Below, in pieces: positions 1-9,555 of a DNA stretch of 64,000 nt (positions are counted from its first letter, which is position 1; each line of letters begins with the position of its first letter). Location of the stretch: contig NZ_CP115175.1 of assembly GCF_027912415.1 (NCBI RefSeq), forward strand, positions 744,001 to 808,000. Direction: 5' to 3'. Made by a program: the position numbers and the translations under genes. A model generated the notes under the pieces. That model was not told the origin of the DNA and searched no databases. It worked only from the letters and a program-made list of their open reading frames with translations. Origin of the DNA: Homoserinibacter sp. YIM 151385 (GTDB taxonomy: Bacteria > Actinomycetota > Actinomycetes > Actinomycetales > Microbacteriaceae).

Positions 1-1
1 G

Positions 2-1030
2 TCAGGCCGCGACGGCCTTCTCGCGGAGCGCCAGCGTGCGCTTGTCGCCGCGCTTGATCTCCTCCTCGCCGTGGCGGAGGTCGGCGTAGAGCGGCGCCGC
101 GATGAACGGCGTCGAGTAGGTGCCGATGATCGTCCCGACGAGCAGCGCGAGTGAGATGTCGCGGAGCGTGTCGGCGCCGAGCAGGAAGGAGCCGATGAAG
201 AGGATCGCCGCGACCGGCAGCGCCGCCACGACGCCCGTGTTGATCGAGCGGACGAGGGTCTGGTTCGCCGCCCAGTTCACCGTCTCGCCGAAGGTGCGCG
301 TCGACTCCGAGCCCATCTCGCTCGTGTTCTCGCGGATCTTGTCGAACACGACGACCGTGTCGTACAGCGAGAAGCCGAGGATCGTGAGGAAGCCGATGAC
401 CGCGGCCGGCGTGATCTCGAAGCCGGTCGCCGCGTAGACGCCGACCGTGATGACGAGATCGTGTGCGAGCGCGATGAGCGCCGCGAGCGACATCTTCCAG
501 GTGCGGAAGTAGATCCCGAGGACGATCGCGGCGAGGCCGAGGAAGATCGCGAGGCCCCACAGCGCCTGGCCGGTGACGTCGGCCCCCCAGGTCGCGCCGA
601 TGAACGAGGCCGAGACGTCGTCGATGTCGACCGAGAACTCGTCGGCGAGGGCCTGGCGCACCTCGCGCTGCTCCGCCTCCTCGAGCTGGTCGGTCTGCGC
701 GCGGACCGCGTCGTCGCCGAGCGTCGAGGAGCGCACGACCGCGTTCGGGACGACCGACTGCACGGCCTCCTCGGCGCGGTCCTGGAGCTCGGTCGAGTCG
801 GCGCCCTGCGTGTCGATCTCGAGCACCTGGAACTGCGAGCCGCCGCGGAACTCGATGCCGAAGTTGAAGCCGGCGCCGAAGTCGCCGCCGCCGCGGATGA
901 AGGGCGTCGCGACCGCGAGGAGCATGAGCGCGATCGCGATCGAGTACCAGATGCGGCGGGCGCCCACGAAGGGCACCGAGCGCGCGCCGGTGTAGAGGTC
1001 GTTGCCGAGCTTGGCGAATGCGCCGGCCAT
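2..1030 (-). CDS. secF: Protein translocase subunit SecF
   Basis: SecF is an inner-membrane RND-type subunit that works with SecD and YajC to pull exported proteins through SecYEG using the proton motive force. The 342-residue product starts MAGAFAKLGNDLYTGARS. It has a first membrane segment at about residues 25-45, a periplasmic P4-type domain (GIEFRGGSQFQV), and the conserved SecF helix block containing GFSLYDTVVVFDKIREN. The start ATG overlaps the secD stop (ATGA), so translation is probably coupled. The stop codon lies at bases 2-4, so the gene is complete. The family call is firm. It is the last gene of the run visible here. Confidence 0.97.
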   Translation of the reverse strand: MAGAFAKLGNDLYTGARSVPFVGARRIWYSIAIALMLLAVATPFIRGGGDFGAGFNFGIEFRGGSQFQVLEIDTQGADSTELQDRAEEAVQSVVPNAVVRSSTLGDDAVRAQTDQLEEAEQREVRQALADEFSVDIDDVSASFIGATWGADVTGQALWGLAIFLGLAAIVLGIYFRTWKMSLAALIALAHDLVITVGVYAATGFEITPAAVIGFLTILGFSLYDTVVVFDKIRENTSEMGSESTRTFGETVNWAANQTLVRSINTGVVAALPVAAILFIGSFLLGADTLRDISLALLVGTIIGTYSTPFIAAPLYADLRHGEEEIKRGDKRTLALREKAVAA

Positions 1031-2775
1031 CAGCTGTCCTTCCGTCCGGTGCCGGCATCGTCGGCGTCGCCCTGCGGGCTCGTGCCCGCGGCCTTGCGCT
1101 CGGCGATCGTCTGGCGGCGCTGCGCCTCGCGGCTGGCGCCCTGGCGGCGCTCCTCGACCGAGGTGCGGAACTGCGCGCGGCCGCGGTAGACGGCGCCGAG
1201 CGCGTTCGGATCGAGGCCGGACGCCGGATGCCCGCTCGAGAAGAAGCGCGTCGTCGCGAGCAGCTGCAGCACCGGGTGCGTGAAGAGCACGACGATGATG
1301 ATGTCGATGATGACCGTGATGCCGAGCGTCAGCGCGAAGCCGCGGACGGAGCCGACCGCGACGATGAAGAGCACGATCGCGGAGAGCATGTTGACGCCCT
1401 TCGCCGCGTAGATCGTGCGCAGCGCGCGCTTCCAGCCCGCCTCGACCGCGCCGACGAGCCCGCGGCCGTCGCGGAGCTCGTCGCGGATCCGCTCGAAGTA
1501 GACGATGAACGAGTCCGCCGTGAACCCGATCGCGACGATGAGGCCGGCGACGCCCGCGAGCGAGAGGCGGTAGCCCTCGCGCCAGGACAGGATCGAGATG
1601 ACGAGGTAGGTGATGATGCCCGCCACGAGGAGCGAGGCGACCGTCACGAGGCCGAGCATCCGGTACTGGAACAGCGAGTAGATGATGACCAGGATCATGC
1701 CGATGAGCCCGGCGATGAGGCCCGACTGGAGCTGGCTCGTGCCGAGCGTCGCCGAGATCGTGTCCTCGCTCTGCACCTGGAAGCCGATCGGCAGGGCGCC
1801 GAACTTCAGCTGGTCGGCGAGCACCTTCGACGACTCCTGCGTGAAGTTGCCGGAGATCTCCGGCTTGCCGTTCGTGATGACCGCGTTCGTCGTGGGGGCC
1901 GAGATGACGGCGCCGTCGAGCACGATCGCGAACTGGTTCCGCACGCCCTCGAGCGCGTTGAGACGGGTCGTGACGTCCGCGAACTGCTTCGTGCCCTCGT
2001 CGTCGAACACGATGTTGACCGCCCACTGCCCGGTCGAGACGCCCTGCTGGTTCGTGCGGATGCCGTTCGTGGCGTCCGAGATCGTGGAGCCGGCGACCTC
2101 GGTCGGCCCGAGGAGGTACTTGACCGAGCCGTCGGCCTCGCAGGTGACGAGCGGCTCGGCCGCGGGCGCGACGTTCGCGCCGGAGTCCTCGACGTCGGCG
2201 CAGTCGAAGTCGTCGAACTGCTGCTGGAGCGCCGGCGTGATCCAGTTCGTGTCGCTGCCGTCGGTGGGGCTCACGGACGGCGTCGACTCGAGCGACGCGC
2301 TCGGCGCGGGGTCGGCCTCCTCGGCGTCGCCGCTCGGCGAGGGCGAGGCGCTCGGATCCGCCATGGAGTCGCCCGAGGGGACGTCCGCGAGGAGCACGGG
2401 CCGGAACTCGAGCTTGGCGGAGGCCTGGATGCGGTCGCGCGTCGCGTCGTCGATCGTGCCGGGCATCGCGACGACGATGTTCTCGTTGCCCTGCGTGCTG
2501 ATCTCGGACTCGGAGACGCCCGCGGCGTCCACGCGATCGCGGATGATGGCGACGGCCTGGGTGAGCTGGTCCTGCGTGACCTGCTGCCCGGACTCCAGCT
2601 GCGGGGCGAGGATGATCTGGGTGCCGCCCTCGAGGTCGAGCGCGAGCTTGGGGGTCCAGTCCCACTTCCAGAACAGGACGCCGGCGGTCTGGAGACCCGT
2701 GAGGGCCACGATGATGACCAGGAGCCAGGTCAGTGCGCGCCAGGCCTTCCGGACCGGGGTCGTTCTCGTTGCCAC
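1030..2775 (-). CDS. secD: Protein translocase subunit SecD
   Basis: SecD is the large periplasmic-domain partner of SecF in the Sec accessory complex that completes protein export. The 581-residue protein has an N-terminal membrane helix (about 15-35), the DLEGGTQIIL motif typical of SecD, a large extracytoplasmic region, and a C-terminal block of about five helices with GFTADSFIVYFERIRDE. A Ser/Pro/Asp-rich segment (about residues 135-170) interrupts the P1 region. Such low-complexity insertions occur in actinobacterial SecD and probably form a surface loop. The C-terminal tail is basic and Gln-rich. The gene overlaps secF by one base and follows yajC after about 90 bases. Confidence 0.97.
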   Translation of the reverse strand: MATRTTPVRKAWRALTWLLVIIVALTGLQTAGVLFWKWDWTPKLALDLEGGTQIILAPQLESGQQVTQDQLTQAVAIIRDRVDAAGVSESEISTQGNENIVVAMPGTIDDATRDRIQASAKLEFRPVLLADVPSGDSMADPSASPSPSGDAEEADPAPSASLESTPSVSPTDGSDTNWITPALQQQFDDFDCADVEDSGANVAPAAEPLVTCEADGSVKYLLGPTEVAGSTISDATNGIRTNQQGVSTGQWAVNIVFDDEGTKQFADVTTRLNALEGVRNQFAIVLDGAVISAPTTNAVITNGKPEISGNFTQESSKVLADQLKFGALPIGFQVQSEDTISATLGTSQLQSGLIAGLIGMILVIIYSLFQYRMLGLVTVASLLVAGIITYLVISILSWREGYRLSLAGVAGLIVAIGFTADSFIVYFERIRDELRDGRGLVGAVEAGWKRALRTIYAAKGVNMLSAIVLFIVAVGSVRGFALTLGITVIIDIIIVVLFTHPVLQLLATTRFFSSGHPASGLDPNALGAVYRGRAQFRTSVEERRQGASREAQRRQTIAERKAAGTSPQGDADDAGTGRKDS

Positions 2776-2868
2776 GACGTCGTTCTGCTTTCTCTCGACC
2801 GGCCCGCGGGATCGCAGGCGAGGCGCCGCCGGCCCGGGATCCGGGCCGGACTCACCGGCTCAGGCGGA

Positions 2869-3276
2869 TTACTCGGAGTCCTTCTTGGGGGCGCGCGTCG
2901 GGTCGTCGGTCCGCTCGCCGAACTCCGGCTCGTCGCGGCGGAGCGCCGGGTCCCCGTCCAGCGCGGCGTCGGCGCCGAGGGCGTCGTCCGCCTCGTCCTC
3001 GAGGGGGGCCTCCTCCTCGACGACCTTCGCGAGCGTCTGGCTGTGGAGGCGGATCAGGGTGCCGGGAGTGGTCTCGACGATCGCCTCGTTGGTCTCCGCG
3101 TCGAGCGAGACCAGCGTGCCGTAGATGCCGTGCTGCGTCATGACCTCGACGCCCGGGACCATGCGGGTGCGCAGATCCTCCGCCTCGCGCTGCCGCTTCT
3201 TCGAGTTGCGGAACATGAAGAAGATCATGATCGCGAGGACGGCGAACAGGCCGATGGTCAACGGGTCAATGGGCAT
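2869..3276 (-). CDS. yajC: Preprotein translocase subunit YajC
   Basis: YajC is a small single-pass membrane protein that associates with SecDF. The 135-residue product has one N-terminal helix (about residues 8-24, IGLFAVLAIMIFFMF) followed by a basic stretch (RNSKKRQREAEDL). The cytoplasmic YajC core contains GVEVMTQHGIYGTLVSLD and LIRLHSQTLAKVV. The last 45 residues are acidic and low-complexity, longer than in minimal YajC proteins but common in actinobacteria. It lies directly upstream of secD on the same strand, the standard yajC-secD-secF order. Confidence 0.95.
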   Translation of the reverse strand: MPIDPLTIGLFAVLAIMIFFMFRNSKKRQREAEDLRTRMVPGVEVMTQHGIYGTLVSLDAETNEAIVETTPGTLIRLHSQTLAKVVEEEAPLEDEADDALGADAALDGDPALRRDEPEFGERTDDPTRAPKKDSE

Positions 3277-3352
3277 GGAGCTCGACGCCTTCCGGGGGTC
3301 TGCGGTCTCGCCCCGGGCGCGCGGACTGCGCGACCCTCAGGGCACTGCTGAA

Positions 3353-4384
3353 TCATACGTCATCGTCGAAGAGCGCCCCGCTCGGTGCGCGCTCGACGCC
3401 GAGATGGCGCCAGGCGGCCGCCGTCGCGACCCGGCCGCGCGGGGTGCGGGTGAGCAGGCCGATCCGCACGAGGAAGGGCTCGACGACGCTCTCGATCGTG
3501 TCGGCCTCCTCCCCCACCGAGACGGAGAGGGTGCCGAGGCCGACGGGACCGCCCTCGAAGCGGCGGAGCACCGCGTCGAGCACGGCGCGGTCGAGCCGGT
3601 CGAGGCCGAGCTCGTCGACGTCGTAGAGCTCGAGGGCGGCGTGCACCGAGGCGAGGTCGGCCTCGCCGCCGTGCACGAGCGCGTAGTCGCGCACCCGGCG
3701 CAGCAGCCGGTTCGCGATGCGGGGGGTGCCCCGGCTGCGCCCCGCGATCTCGCGGAGGGCGGTGTCCGGCACCTCGAGGCCGAGCTTGACCGCGGCGCGC
3801 GCGATGACCTCGTGGAGCTCGGCGTCGTCGTAGAACTCGAGGTGCGCCGTGAAGCCGAAGCGGTCCCGGAGCGGGTTGGGGAGCAGCCCCGAGCGGGTCG
3901 TCGCGCCGACCAGGGTGAAGGGCGCGAGGTCGAGCGGGATGCTCGTCGCGCCGGCGCCCTTCCCGACCATGATGTCGATCCGGAAGTCCTCCATCGCGAG
4001 GTAGAGCATCTCCTCGGCCGACCGCGCCATGCGGTGGATCTCGTCGATGAACAGGACCTCCCCCGGCACGAGGCTCGAGAGCAGGGCGGCGAGGTCGCCG
4101 GCGTGCTGGATGGCGGGGCCGCTCGACATGCGCAGCGGCCGGCCGCTCTCGTGGGCGACGATCATCGCGAGCGTCGTCTTGCCGAGCCCGGGCGGTCCGG
4201 CGAGCAGGATGTGGTCGGGCGTGCGCTGCTGCATCGCCGCGGCGCGGAGGAGCAGCTGCAGCTGGCCGCGCACCTTCGACTGGCCGACGAACTCGGCCAG
4301 GCTCCGCGGCCGCAGCGCCCCCTCGAAGGCGAGCTCCGCCTCCGACTCGGGCGCCTCGCGCTCCCCCGGCTCGATGCCCGTCAT
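3353..4384 (-). CDS. ruvB: Holliday junction branch-migration helicase RuvB
   Basis: RuvB is the hexameric AAA+ ATPase that drives branch migration of Holliday junctions with RuvA during recombinational repair. The 343-residue protein has Walker [10 protein letters not shown] at residues 63-71 and Walker [10 protein letters not shown] (Asp114, Glu115). It also has the RuvB signature [17 protein letters not shown] and a C-terminal winged helix (about 265-335). The chosen ATG ([10 protein letters not shown]) overlaps the ruvA stop by four bases; the open frame continues upstream only as a shadow. It is the last gene of ruvC-ruvA-ruvB, the usual actinobacterial order. Confidence 0.97.
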   Translation of the reverse strand: MTGIEPGEREAPESEAELAFEGALRPRSLAEFVGQSKVRGQLQLLLRAAAMQQRTPDHILLAGPPGLGKTTLAMIVAHESGRPLRMSSGPAIQHAGDLAALLSSLVPGEVLFIDEIHRMARSAEEMLYLAMEDFRIDIMVGKGAGATSIPLDLAPFTLVGATTRSGLLPNPLRDRFGFTAHLEFYDDAELHEVIARAAVKLGLEVPDTALREIAGRSRGTPRIANRLLRRVRDYALVHGGEADLASVHAALELYDVDELGLDRLDRAVLDAVLRRFEGGPVGLGTLSVSVGEEADTIESVVEPFLVRIGLLTRTPRGRVATAAAWRHLGVERAPSGALFDDDV

Positions 4385-4998
4385 CGCGCGCTCCGGGGGG
4401 CGGGGCCGAGCTCGGCGAGCGCGAGTCGGAGGAGGGCGGGGACGCTCACCCGGTCGGCGTCCCCGGCGCGCTCGACGACCTCGCCGACGGCCGCGCGCGC
4501 GGGCTTCTCCGCCCAGCCGAGCCCGATGAGCGCCTCGACGACGGCCTCGTCGGCGACCGGTGCGGCGCCCGCGCCGCCCGCGGCCGCGGCGGACCGGCTG
4601 ACGACGAGCTTGCCGGCGAGCGAGACGGTGATGAGCTTGGCGGTCTTCGGGCCGATGCCGGAGACCCGGCGGAACGCCGCGTCGTCCTCGCCCGCGACGG
4701 CGGCCGCGACGGCCTCCGGACTGAGCTCGGCCAGGACCCCGAGCGCCGACTTCGGGCCGACGCCCGTGACGCCGCGCAGGAGGTCGAAGACCGCGAGCTC
4801 CTCGGGGGTCGCGAAGCCGAAGAGCGAGAGGTCGTCCTCGCGGACGATGAGCGCCGTGTGCAGGACCGCCTCGGCGCCCTGACGGAGCCCGAGGGCGTGC
4901 TGCGGCGTGACCGCGATCCGGAGCCCGACCCCGCCGACCTCCACGACCACCGAGGACCCGAGCGAGGAGAGGACGGTGCCGCGGACGCTCGAGATCAC
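4381..4998 (-). CDS. ruvA: Holliday junction DNA helicase subunit RuvA
   Basis: RuvA binds the four-way junction as a tetramer and loads RuvB rings. The 205-residue protein shows the N-terminal OB domain ([13 protein letters not shown]). Two helix-hairpin-helix motifs follow, with [14 protein letters not shown] and [12 protein letters not shown] at about residues 75-135. The C-terminal domain III contains EALIGLGW and contacts RuvB; it is joined by an Ala-rich linker. It overlaps ruvB and ruvC by four bases at either end, so the three genes are translated as a coupled unit. Confidence 0.96.
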   Translation of the reverse strand: MISSVRGTVLSSLGSSVVVEVGGVGLRIAVTPQHALGLRQGAEAVLHTALIVREDDLSLFGFATPEELAVFDLLRGVTGVGPKSALGVLAELSPEAVAAAVAGEDDAAFRRVSGIGPKTAKLITVSLAGKLVVSRSAAAAGGAGAAPVADEAVVEALIGLGWAEKPARAAVGEVVERAGDADRVSVPALLRLALAELGPAPRSAR

Positions 4999-5591
4999 GT
5001 CGCCACCCTACGGGCGCGCGAGCCGCGCTCCGCATCGCGCCACGCGCGCTGGGCGGGCGTGAGGGAGGCCGCCGCATCCGCGCCGTCGCCGAGTCCGTCG
5101 CCCGCCGACGCGGGCGATGCGCCGCCGCGCCAGGCGTGGCATATGGCGAGTGCGAGCGCGTCCGAGGCGTCGGCGGGCTGCGGCAGCTCGGCGAGGCCGA
5201 GGATGCGGGCGACCATCGTCGCGACCTGCCGCTTCCCCGCGGTCCCCGAGCCCGTGACGGCCGCCTTCACCTCGCTCGGCGTGTGGAGCGCGACCGGGAC
5301 GCCGTGCTCGGCCGCCGCGAGGAGGGCGATGCCGCTCGCCTGCGCCGTGCCCATCACGGTGCTGAGGTTGTGCTGGGCGAACACCCGCTCGACGGCCATC
5401 GCTCCGGGGGCGTGCTCGCCGATGAGCTCGCGGATCCCCCGCGAGACCTCGGCGAGTCGCCGCTCGAGGGGCGCCTCGGGCGCCGTGCGGATCACGCCGA
5501 CCGCGACGAGGCTCGCGCGGCGGTCGCGGCGGACGTCGACGAGGCCGAACCCGCAGCGGGTGAGACCGGGATCGATGCCGAGCACGCGCAT
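4995..5591 (-). CDS. ruvC: Crossover junction endodeoxyribonuclease RuvC
   Basis: RuvC is the Mg2+-dependent resolvase that nicks Holliday junctions symmetrically. The 198-residue product carries the RNase H-fold acidic residues: Asp7 in GIDPGLTR, Glu68 in MAVERVF, and Asp141/Asp144 in [14 protein letters not shown]. The last 30 or so residues are a variable tail rich in Ala, Asp and Arg. The start codon is 74 bases from the yebC stop. The stop overlaps the ruvA start by four bases, giving the operon ruvC-ruvA-ruvB. Confidence 0.96.
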   Translation of the reverse strand: MRVLGIDPGLTRCGFGLVDVRRDRRASLVAVGVIRTAPEAPLERRLAEVSRGIRELIGEHAPGAMAVERVFAQHNLSTVMGTAQASGIALLAAAEHGVPVALHTPSEVKAAVTGSGTAGKRQVATMVARILGLAELPQPADASDALALAICHAWRGGASPASAGDGLGDGADAAASLTPAQRAWRDAERGSRARRVAT

Positions 5592-5664
5592 GCGGCAAGG
5601 CTAGCCGAACGGTTCGTACACATGTTCGAGCCGCGCGGCGCGTCGCCTCGCGACGGCGGGGATG

Positions 5665-6426
5665 TCAGTCCTCGGCGTCGAGCTGCGCCTGCACCTCGTC
5701 CGGCACCTCGAAGTTCGAGAAGACGTTCTGCACGTCGTCGCTGTCCTCGAGGGCGTCGATGAGCCGGAAGACCTTGCGGGCCGTGTCCGCATCCACCTCG
5801 ACCTGCAGGGTCGGCACGAACTCGGCCTCGGCGGAGTCGTAGTCGATGCCCGCCTCCTGGAGCGCCGTGCGCGCGGCCACGAGCTGCGAGGGATCGGTCA
5901 CGACCTCGAAGCCGCCGCCCTGGTCCTTGACCTCCTCGGCCCCGGCATCCAGGACCGCCTCGAGGATGCCGTCCTCGGTGACGCCCTCGGCCTTCGTGAT
6001 CGAGATGACGCCCTTGCGGTGGAAGTTGTAGGCGACGCTGCCCGGGTCGGCGAGCGTGCCGCCGTTGCGCGACATCGCGGTGCGGACCTCCGCGGCGGCG
6101 CGGTTCTTGTTGTCCGTGAGGCACTCGATGTAGAGGGCGACGCCGTTGGGGCCGTAGCCCTCGTACATGATCGTCGCGTAGTCGATCGACTCGCCCGTGA
6201 GCCCCGCGCCGCGCTTGATCGCCCGGTCGATGTTGTCGTTCGGGACGGAGGTCTTCTTCGCCTTCTGCACCGCGTCGACGAGGGTCGGGTTGCCGCTGAG
6301 GTCGGCGCCGCCGATCTTGGCGGCGACCTCGATGTTCTTGATCAGCTTCGCGAACGACTTCGCACGGCGCTGGTCGATGACCGCCTTCTTGTGCTTCGTC
6401 GTCGCCCACTTGGAATGGCCGCTCAC
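5665..6426 (-). CDS. yebC: YebC/PmpR family transcriptional/translational regulator
   Basis: This belongs to the widely conserved YebC/TACO1 family. Members have been described as DNA-binding regulators and, more recently, as factors that help ribosomes through difficult motifs. The 253-residue protein opens with the signature [18 protein letters not shown]. It contains the internal hallmarks [13 protein letters not shown] and [19 protein letters not shown], and ends in the acidic domain 3. Its length matches the family. It is placed before ruvC as in most actinobacteria, which suggests shared transcription with DNA repair genes. Confidence 0.95.
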   Translation of the reverse strand: MSGHSKWATTKHKKAVIDQRRAKSFAKLIKNIEVAAKIGGADLSGNPTLVDAVQKAKKTSVPNDNIDRAIKRGAGLTGESIDYATIMYEGYGPNGVALYIECLTDNKNRAAAEVRTAMSRNGGTLADPGSVAYNFHRKGVISITKAEGVTEDGILEAVLDAGAEEVKDQGGGFEVVTDPSQLVAARTALQEAGIDYDSAEAEFVPTLQVEVDADTARKVFRLIDALEDSDDVQNVFSNFEVPDEVQAQLDAED

Positions 6427-6435
6427 TGCGCTCCT

Positions 6436-6459
6436 TCGTCGGGTGGGGGGACCCGACGA
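6436..6459. terminator. Short hairpin between a membrane-protein gene and yebC
   Basis: A 9-bp perfect stem (TCGTCGGGT / ACCCGACGA) encloses a 6-base G loop just upstream of yebC on the minus strand. It could attenuate or terminate the preceding transcript or shape the yebC leader. There is no U-run, so a rho-independent terminator is only a weak reading. Confidence 0.35.
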
Positions 6460-6483
6460 TCCTACCTGCGCCGCGGACCGGGC

Positions 6484-7086
6484 TCAGCCGAGTCGCAGTC
6501 CGGCGCGCGTCAGCTCCAGCTGCGCGAGCCGGCGCTGCACCTGGCGGTCGCCCTGTCGCCAGCTCGCGAGGGGCGCCGGTCCCACCGCTCGCAGCTCCCT
6601 CGCGCTCGCGCGGCCGAGCGCGCGCAGCGCGAGCAGCTCCGTGCCCTCCGGCAGGGCGCGCATCGCCGTCGCCTCCGCGGCGCGCCGCGCGAAGCGCAGG
6701 CGCGGGAGCAGCCAGACGAGCAGCACGAGGGCGATCGGCGTCACCGCGATCCCGATGCCGAGCAGCACCGCCGCGGTCTCGACGACCTCCTGCTGGGTCC
6801 GGCCCGCGTCCGCGAGGGTCGAGCCGGCGCCGCTCGCGGCGTCGAAGGGGGCGCGGATGCCGCCCCCGATGAGCGGGACGCCGCCGAGCGCGTCCCCGAT
6901 CTCCGTCATCGTCCCGCGGAAGCCGCTCCCGGCCTCCTCCAGCTGGCGGCCCAGATCCGCGAGCGCGACCACGAGGCCGTGCACCGCGACGCCGAGCCAC
7001 ACGGCGAGGCCGATCGCGAGGAGGGCGACGACGTCCGCCGCGATCTGCGCGGCACGGCGGGCGGGGATCTCGGCGTAGAGCTTCAT
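6484..7086 (-). CDS. Conserved membrane protein, unknown function
   Basis: The 200-residue product has no family I can name. It starts [11 protein letters not shown] and shows two clear hydrophobic helices at about residues 13-35 ([20 protein letters not shown]) and about 110-132 ([23 protein letters not shown]). The extracytoplasmic loop between them is rich in Gly, Ala and Glu. The C-terminal cytoplasmic part is basic and helical (about 135-200). The ATG overlaps the pdxT stop (ATGA), so it is co-translated with the pyridoxal phosphate genes, although nothing in the sequence links it to that pathway. Confidence 0.8.
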   Translation of the reverse strand: MKLYAEIPARRAAQIAADVVALLAIGLAVWLGVAVHGLVVALADLGRQLEEAGSGFRGTMTEIGDALGGVPLIGGGIRAPFDAASGAGSTLADAGRTQQEVVETAAVLLGIGIAVTPIALVLLVWLLPRLRFARRAAEATAMRALPEGTELLALRALGRASARELRAVGPAPLASWRQGDRQVQRRLAQLELTRAGLRLG

Positions 7087-7681
7087 GCCTCCAGCATGAC
7101 GGCGCGCACCCGGTCGAGGAAGCGCGCGTGGAAGCGCAGCTCGCCCGAGACCTCCGGGTGGAAGGCCGTCGCCAGGATCGCCCCCTGCTCCACGGCGACC
7201 GCCCGGCCGTCCGGGAGCGACGCGAGCACGTGCACGCCCTCGCCCGTCCGCTCGACGGCGGGCGCGCGGATGAAGACCGCGCGCACGGGCGGCGCGCCGA
7301 GCTCCGGGATGTCGAGGTCGGCCTCGAAGGAGTCGTTCTGGTTCCCGAAGGCGTTGCGCCGCACCGTCGCGTCGAGTCCGCCGAGGGTCTGCTGGCCCGC
7401 GATCCCGTCCTCGAGCCGCTCGGCCAGCAGGATGAGCCCGGCGCAGGTGCCGTACACCGGCATCCCGGCGGCGATCCGCGCGCGGAGCGGCTCCCGCATC
7501 CCGAAGGCGCGGCACAGCTTGTCCATGACGCTCGACTCGCCGCCCGGGATCACGAGGCCCGCCACCTCGGCGAGCTCCTCCGGGCGCCGGACCGGCACCG
7601 CCTCCGCGCCGAGCGACCCCAGCGCCGCGAGATGCTCGCGCACGCCGCCCTGGAGGGCGAGGACGCCGACGCGGAGCGCCG

Positions 7682-7685
<4 letters not shown>
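7083..7685 (-). CDS. pdxT: Pyridoxal 5'-phosphate synthase glutaminase subunit PdxT
   Basis: PdxT hydrolyses glutamine and channels ammonia to PdxS for de novo pyridoxal 5'-phosphate synthesis. The 200-residue class I amidotransferase has [12 protein letters not shown] at the N terminus, IPGGESSVM (residues 47-54), the nucleophile Cys81 in YGTCAGLIL, and the His-x-Glu pair in FHPEVSGE near residue 175. The GTG start overlaps the pdxS stop (GTGA), which fits the fixed PdxS-PdxT stoichiometry. All catalytic residues are present. Confidence 0.96.
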
Positions 7686-8581
<896 letters not shown>

Positions 8582-8651
8582 GATCGCCGAGTGTAGGGAG
8601 CCGCGCGCCCGCGCACCCCGCTCGAGCCCGTGCCAAAGACGCCTGAGTGGC

Positions 8652-9515
8652 ATGATCGTGCGGGTGAAGGTCCTCTCGATCCAGTCCGCCGTCGCCTACG
8701 GGCACGTCGGCAACTCGGCCGCCGTGTTCCCGCTCCAGCGCATCGGGGTCGAGGTGATGCCCGTCTACACGGTCAACTTCTCGAACCACACCGGCTACGG
8801 CGCCTGGCGCGGGCCCCTCATCTCGCCCGAGGACGTGCGCGAGGTCATCACCGGCATCGAGGAGCGCGGCGCGCTCGCCGGCGTCGACGTCGTGCTCTCC
8901 GGCTACCAGGGCGGCGAGGGCATCGCGGACGTCGTGATCGACGCCGCCGCGCGGGTCAAGGCCGCGAACCCCTCGGCGGTCTACGCGTGCGACCCCGTCA
9001 TGGGGAACGCGAAGTCGGGATGCTTCGTCGCCCCCGCCATCCCGGTGCTGCTCCGCGAGCGGGTCGTCCCGGTCGCCGACATCATCACCCCGAACCAGTT
9101 CGAGCTCGGCTTCCTCACCGGCACCGAGCCGGACACGATCGAGTCGACCCTCGCCTCGGCGGACGCCGCCAGGGCCATGGGGCCCCGCACGGTGCTCGTC
9201 ACGAGCGTCGAGCGCCCGGACCGCCCCGAGGGCACCATCGAGATGCTCGTCGTCGACGACGCGGGCGCGTGGATCGTGCGGACGCCGCTGCTGCCGTTCA
9301 AGGCGAACGGCTCGGGGGACGTCACGGCCGCGCTCTTCACGGCCCACTACCGCAGCACGGGCGACCCCGCGCTCGCGCTGGCGCGCGCGACGTCGAGCGT
9401 CTTCGACCTCCTCGAGGCGACCCACCGCTCGGGCGAGCGCGAGCTGCAGCTCGTCGAGTCGCAGGAGGCCTACGCGCACCCGCGGATGCAGTTCCAGGTC
9501 GAGCAGCTGCGCTAG
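8652..9515 (+). CDS. pdxY: Pyridoxal kinase PdxY
   Basis: Pyridoxal kinase phosphorylates pyridoxal, pyridoxine and pyridoxamine in the vitamin B6 salvage route. The 287-residue ribokinase-fold protein contains [21 protein letters not shown] near the N terminus, [23 protein letters not shown], and the C-terminal anion-hole motif [14 protein letters not shown] with the catalytic Asp. The ATG gives [11 protein letters not shown]; a GTG four codons downstream (position 8664) matches the usual family start slightly better. It is divergent from pdxS, so de novo synthesis and salvage of vitamin B6 sit side by side. Confidence 0.93.
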   Translation: MIVRVKVLSIQSAVAYGHVGNSAAVFPLQRIGVEVMPVYTVNFSNHTGYGAWRGPLISPEDVREVITGIEERGALAGVDVVLSGYQGGEGIADVVIDAAARVKAANPSAVYACDPVMGNAKSGCFVAPAIPVLLRERVVPVADIITPNQFELGFLTGTEPDTIESTLASADAARAMGPRTVLVTSVERPDRPEGTIEMLVVDDAGAWIVRTPLLPFKANGSGDVTAALFTAHYRSTGDPALALARATSSVFDLLEATHRSGERELQLVESQEAYAHPRMQFQVEQLR

Positions 9516-9555
9516 ACCCGCCCGGCGCCCTCGTCGCCCGGCGCGCCGGGCCGCG

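Noticed and set aside
1018-3351. A 777-codon open frame antisense to secD, yajC and secF
   Set aside because: It is a shadow produced by the high G+C codon bias; its product is Arg/Asp/Glu repeats with no domain, whereas the opposite strand encodes clear SecD and SecF.
8631-8652. TGCCA-n12-TGGCA dyad in the pdxS/pdxY gap as a MocR/PdxR-type site
   Set aside because: The arms are only five bases and no PdxR-like regulator is nearby; not enough support.
9537-9550. GC-only palindrome CCCGGCG-CGCCGGG between pdxY and eccC as a terminator
   Set aside because: The arms have no loop and no U-run, and such G/C palindromes are expected by chance in this composition.
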